Assembly: GCA_036822015.1 (NCBI GenBank)
Contig: DAISIL010000006.1
Span: 1 to 64,000 of the forward strand
DNA: 64,000 nt
Origin: DAISIL01 sp036822015
GTDB taxonomy: Bacteria > Bacteroidota > Bacteroidia > Cytophagales > Bernardetiaceae
Reading direction: 5' to 3'
Shown here: in pieces, positions 62,240 to 64,000 of the stretch
Layout: every line of letters begins with the position of its first letter
Numbering within the stretch: position 1 is the stretch's first letter
The notes under the pieces: generated by a model
Seen by the model: only the letters and a program-made list of their open reading frames with translations
What the model was told of the DNA's origin: nothing
Databases searched by the model: none
Program-made: the position numbers and the translations under genes

Positions 62240-63010
62240 ATGAAAAAAAACGTTTTTTTGCTGGGCCTCCTTTGGCTACTCACGGCCTTACCGAGCCAGG
62301 CACAACTTAAAACCGTCGTCATTGATGCTGGACATGGCGGCAAAGACCCGGGCAGCAAAGGCAAAATTGTCAAAGAAAAAGACATCGCCCTCAAGATTGC
62401 CCTCAAAACCGGCGAACTGATCCAGAAAAACTTCCCCGACGTAACGGTAGTCTATACCCGCGAAGACGATGTGTTCATTGAACTCGAAGAACGTTCGGCT
62501 ATCGCCAACCGCGTACACGCGGACTTGTTCATCTCCATTCATTGCAACGCCTCCGATAGCAAGGCGGCCTACGGTACCGAAACCTACATCATGGGGATGC
62601 ACAAAAACAACGACAACCTCGAGGTGGCTATGCGCGAGAACTCCGTCATCCTCCAAGAAGACAACTACCAGGAGCGTTACCAGAAGTTCAATCCCCAAAA
62701 CATGATCTCCTATATCCGTATGGCCAACTACCAAAGTGCCTACCAGGTACAGAGTGCCGACTTTGCCAGGCGCGTCGAAGATCAGTTTAAGGAGCGTGTC
62801 CGACGAACGAGCCGAGGCGTAAAACAAAGCGGCTTTCTGGTGCTATGGCAGACCTCCATGCCCAGCGTCCTGATCGAAGTTGGTTTTATTTCCAACCCCA
62901 CAGAGGAGCAGTACCTACGCTCTGCTTTGGGGCAGGATTACATCGCCTCGGGTATTTATCGGGCATTCAAGGAGTACAAACAAAGTCTGGAAGCCCTGGC
63001 CGCTGACTGA
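62240..63010 (+). CDS. N-acetylmuramoyl-L-alanine amidase (Amidase_3)
   Basis: About 256 residues. Signal peptide (FLLGLLWLLTALPSQAQ), then zinc ligands in VIDAGHGGKDPG, the glutamate in KEKDIALKIALKTGE and the histidine in LFISIHCNASDS, with the catalytic Glu in SVLIEVGFISNPTEE. Cuts the amide bond between muramic acid and the stem peptide. ATG 62240 is chosen; the upstream extension lacks a signal peptide. The stop codon overlaps the next ATG as TGATG. Confidence 0.95.
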   Translation: MKKNVFLLGLLWLLTALPSQAQLKTVVIDAGHGGKDPGSKGKIVKEKDIALKIALKTGELIQKNFPDVTVVYTREDDVFIELEERSAIANRVHADLFISIHCNASDSKAAYGTETYIMGMHKNNDNLEVAMRENSVILQEDNYQERYQKFNPQNMISYIRMANYQSAYQVQSADFARRVEDQFKERVRRTSRGVKQSGFLVLWQTSMPSVLIEVGFISNPTEEQYLRSALGQDYIASGIYRAFKEYKQSLEALAAD

Positions 63011-63855
63011 TGTCCTTCATTTTGGCTGAAAGCGGCGGCTCCAAAACCGACTGGTACGACCATCGCACCCAAAAACACTACCGGACAGCAGGCTTGCATC
63101 CTTTCTTGACAACGCCCGCCCAGCGTCAAGACAGCCTAAAAAGTCTGCCTTTTGATCCTCTCCCTCGGGCTGTGTTTTTTTATGGGGCTGGCTGCGGACA
63201 AGCCCTCGGGCAGCGGGTCATCCAGGACGAGCTACGGCAATATTTTGGCGCAACTTTTATTCAGGTACAATCCGATTTGATGGCCGCCGCCCATGCGACG
63301 GCCGGCGATTCTTCGGGTATCGTTGCTATTCTCGGGACGGGGTCTCATGCAGGACGCTTTGATGGACAACACTTTACGCAACAAGCCTACAACTTGGGCT
63401 ATCTCCTGGGAGATGAAGCCAGCGGGGCGGATTTCGGCAAACAACTCTTACGGGCTTACGCTTACGGGGAGCTACCGTTGCACTTGCATCGGGCCTGGGA
63501 GGCGCGTTTTGGGGCAATTTCTCGAGACCAGATACTAACGGCTCTTTATCGGCAGGACAATCCCAATCGCTTTTTGGCAGGTTTTGCGCCTTTTCTCTTC
63601 GATCATTCGGAGGAGCAGTTCTGCCAGGATATGCTTCAAAGCCGCCTGCGTTTGTTCGCCGAGAGGCATCTGCATCCCCTGCAAGCCAGGGAAAAAATCT
63701 TACCTGTGCATGTGGTGGGCGGCCTCATGCAAGCATCATCTTTGGCGCGGGCCCTAACTGATTTGCTCAATACCTACGGGTGGTCTGTGGGTGTTTTTTG
63801 CCCGTACCCCCTGGAGCGATTGATCGCGTACCACACAAAAAAGCCACCCCCTTAA
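63010..63855 (+). CDS. N-acetylglucosamine kinase-like protein (BadF/BcrA ATPase family)
   Basis: 281 residues. ASKHA-fold motifs: phosphate 1 (LAESGGSKTDWYD), the ALGTG-type phosphate 2 (VAILGTGSHAGRF), GDEASGADFGKQLL and a C-terminal adenosine motif (HVVGGLMQASSLARAL). Bacteroidota proteins of this type are usually annotated as N-acetylglucosamine kinases; pairing with the upstream muramyl amidase suggests cell-wall recycling. Confidence 0.85.
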   Translation: MSFILAESGGSKTDWYDHRTQKHYRTAGLHPFLTTPAQRQDSLKSLPFDPLPRAVFFYGAGCGQALGQRVIQDELRQYFGATFIQVQSDLMAAAHATAGDSSGIVAILGTGSHAGRFDGQHFTQQAYNLGYLLGDEASGADFGKQLLRAYAYGELPLHLHRAWEARFGAISRDQILTALYRQDNPNRFLAGFAPFLFDHSEEQFCQDMLQSRLRLFAERHLHPLQAREKILPVHVVGGLMQASSLARALTDLLNTYGWSVGVFCPYPLERLIAYHTKKPPP

Positions 63856-63877
63856 ACCGAGGATGGCTTCTTTTTTT
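63837..63877. terminator. Bidirectional terminator
   Basis: AAGCCA (63841-63846) pairs with TGGCTT (63864-63869), extended by CC/GG after a mismatch, with an A-run on the left and a T-run on the right. It can end both the kinase transcript and the convergent gene at the window edge. Confidence 0.7.
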
Positions 63878-63896
63878 GGATATGAAACTGCCTGTA

Positions 63897-64000
63897 CTAC
63901 TTCGACAAAGTGATAACGTAAGTGGGATTTGTCTTGTCGTTGGGATCTGTGAACGAGAAAACCATTTGCGAAGAAGTAGGCGTACCCGTGAAGTTGAAAG
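63897..64000 (-). CDS. Partial gene, C-terminal end of a probable exported protein
   Basis: Minus-strand frame open from the window edge to TAG at 63899-63897, reading FNFTGTPTSSQMVFSFTD and ending in PTYVITLSK. Thr/Ser-rich beta-strand character fits the end of an extracellular or periplasmic protein, but 34 codons are too few for family assignment. It converges on the kinase gene and shares its terminator. Confidence 0.6.
   Translation of the reverse strand, partial: FNFTGTPTSSQMVFSFTDPNDKTNPTYVITLSK

Overview
The window is a 64 kb piece of a draft Bacteroidota chromosome, probably from a gliding, cytophaga-like member of the phylum. The evidence is two gliding lipoproteins (GldD and GldJ), a very large secreted protein with a type IX secretion (T9SS) C-terminal sorting domain, a GWxTD lipoprotein, a bacillithiol gene, and repeated promoters of the Bacteroidota type (TAnnTTTG, sometimes with an upstream TTTG/TTG). 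Start codons lack obvious Shine-Dalgarno sequences. Three runs of ten N at 6364, 9655 and 57344 are scaffold gaps, each inside a gene. No genus can be assigned from the sequence alone.

Layout. 1-412: 3' end of a pentatricopeptide-repeat (PPR) gene with almost identical 96-nt repeats. 510-7184: secreted BNR-repeat protein, recR, recX, and an overlapping lipoprotein / alpha-beta hydrolase / GDP-L-fucose synthase cluster. 7193-16885: FKBP isomerase, lipoprotein, PAS histidine kinase, a large GAF-SpoIIE phosphatase, rsmG, egtB-like gene, PP2C phosphatase and M48 protease. 16957-25046: purB, lipoprotein, LOG-family protein, HD hydrolase, GWxTD protein, infA, TPR-caspase and gldD. 25056-35653: uvrC, rhodanese, ArsR regulator, T9SS cargo protein, aldehyde dehydrogenase with a divergent AraC regulator, gldJ. 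35817-42345: TPR histidine kinase, gatC, 3-hydroxybutyrate dehydrogenase, aroA, bshB1, hslV and tRNA-Ser(CGA). 42347-53760: triple-receiver hybrid kinase, divergent receiver-SpoIIE phosphatase, PLP enzyme, TPR-SpoIIE phosphatase, lipA and a DUF4403 lipoprotein. 53827-64000: AI-2E-family permease, an AT-rich EcoRI-type restriction-modification pair, aspartate kinase, small secreted protein, rodA, prs, rpsP, amidase, N-acetylglucosamine-kinase-like protein and a partial gene at the edge.

Themes. Signalling is unusually dense: three SpoIIE-type phosphatases, one PP2C phosphatase and three histidine kinases, suggesting partner-switching regulation. The surface and motility theme is carried by GldD, GldJ, the T9SS cargo, several lipoproteins, RodA and the amidase. 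Two low-molecular-weight thiol pathways (bacillithiol; ergothioneine-like) are touched by single genes.

The strongest lead is the PPR array at the left edge. Two adjacent 32-residue repeats are identical at the DNA level except for one codon, and that codon encodes the residue which in plant PPR proteins helps choose the RNA base. This resembles the TALE style of modular recognition, but for RNA and in a bacterium. Second is a close relative of EcoRI sitting in an AT-rich island, in a window where I found only two GAATTC sites. No gene-free stretch exceeds 300 bases. I saw no CRISPR array, rRNA, prophage or transposase.
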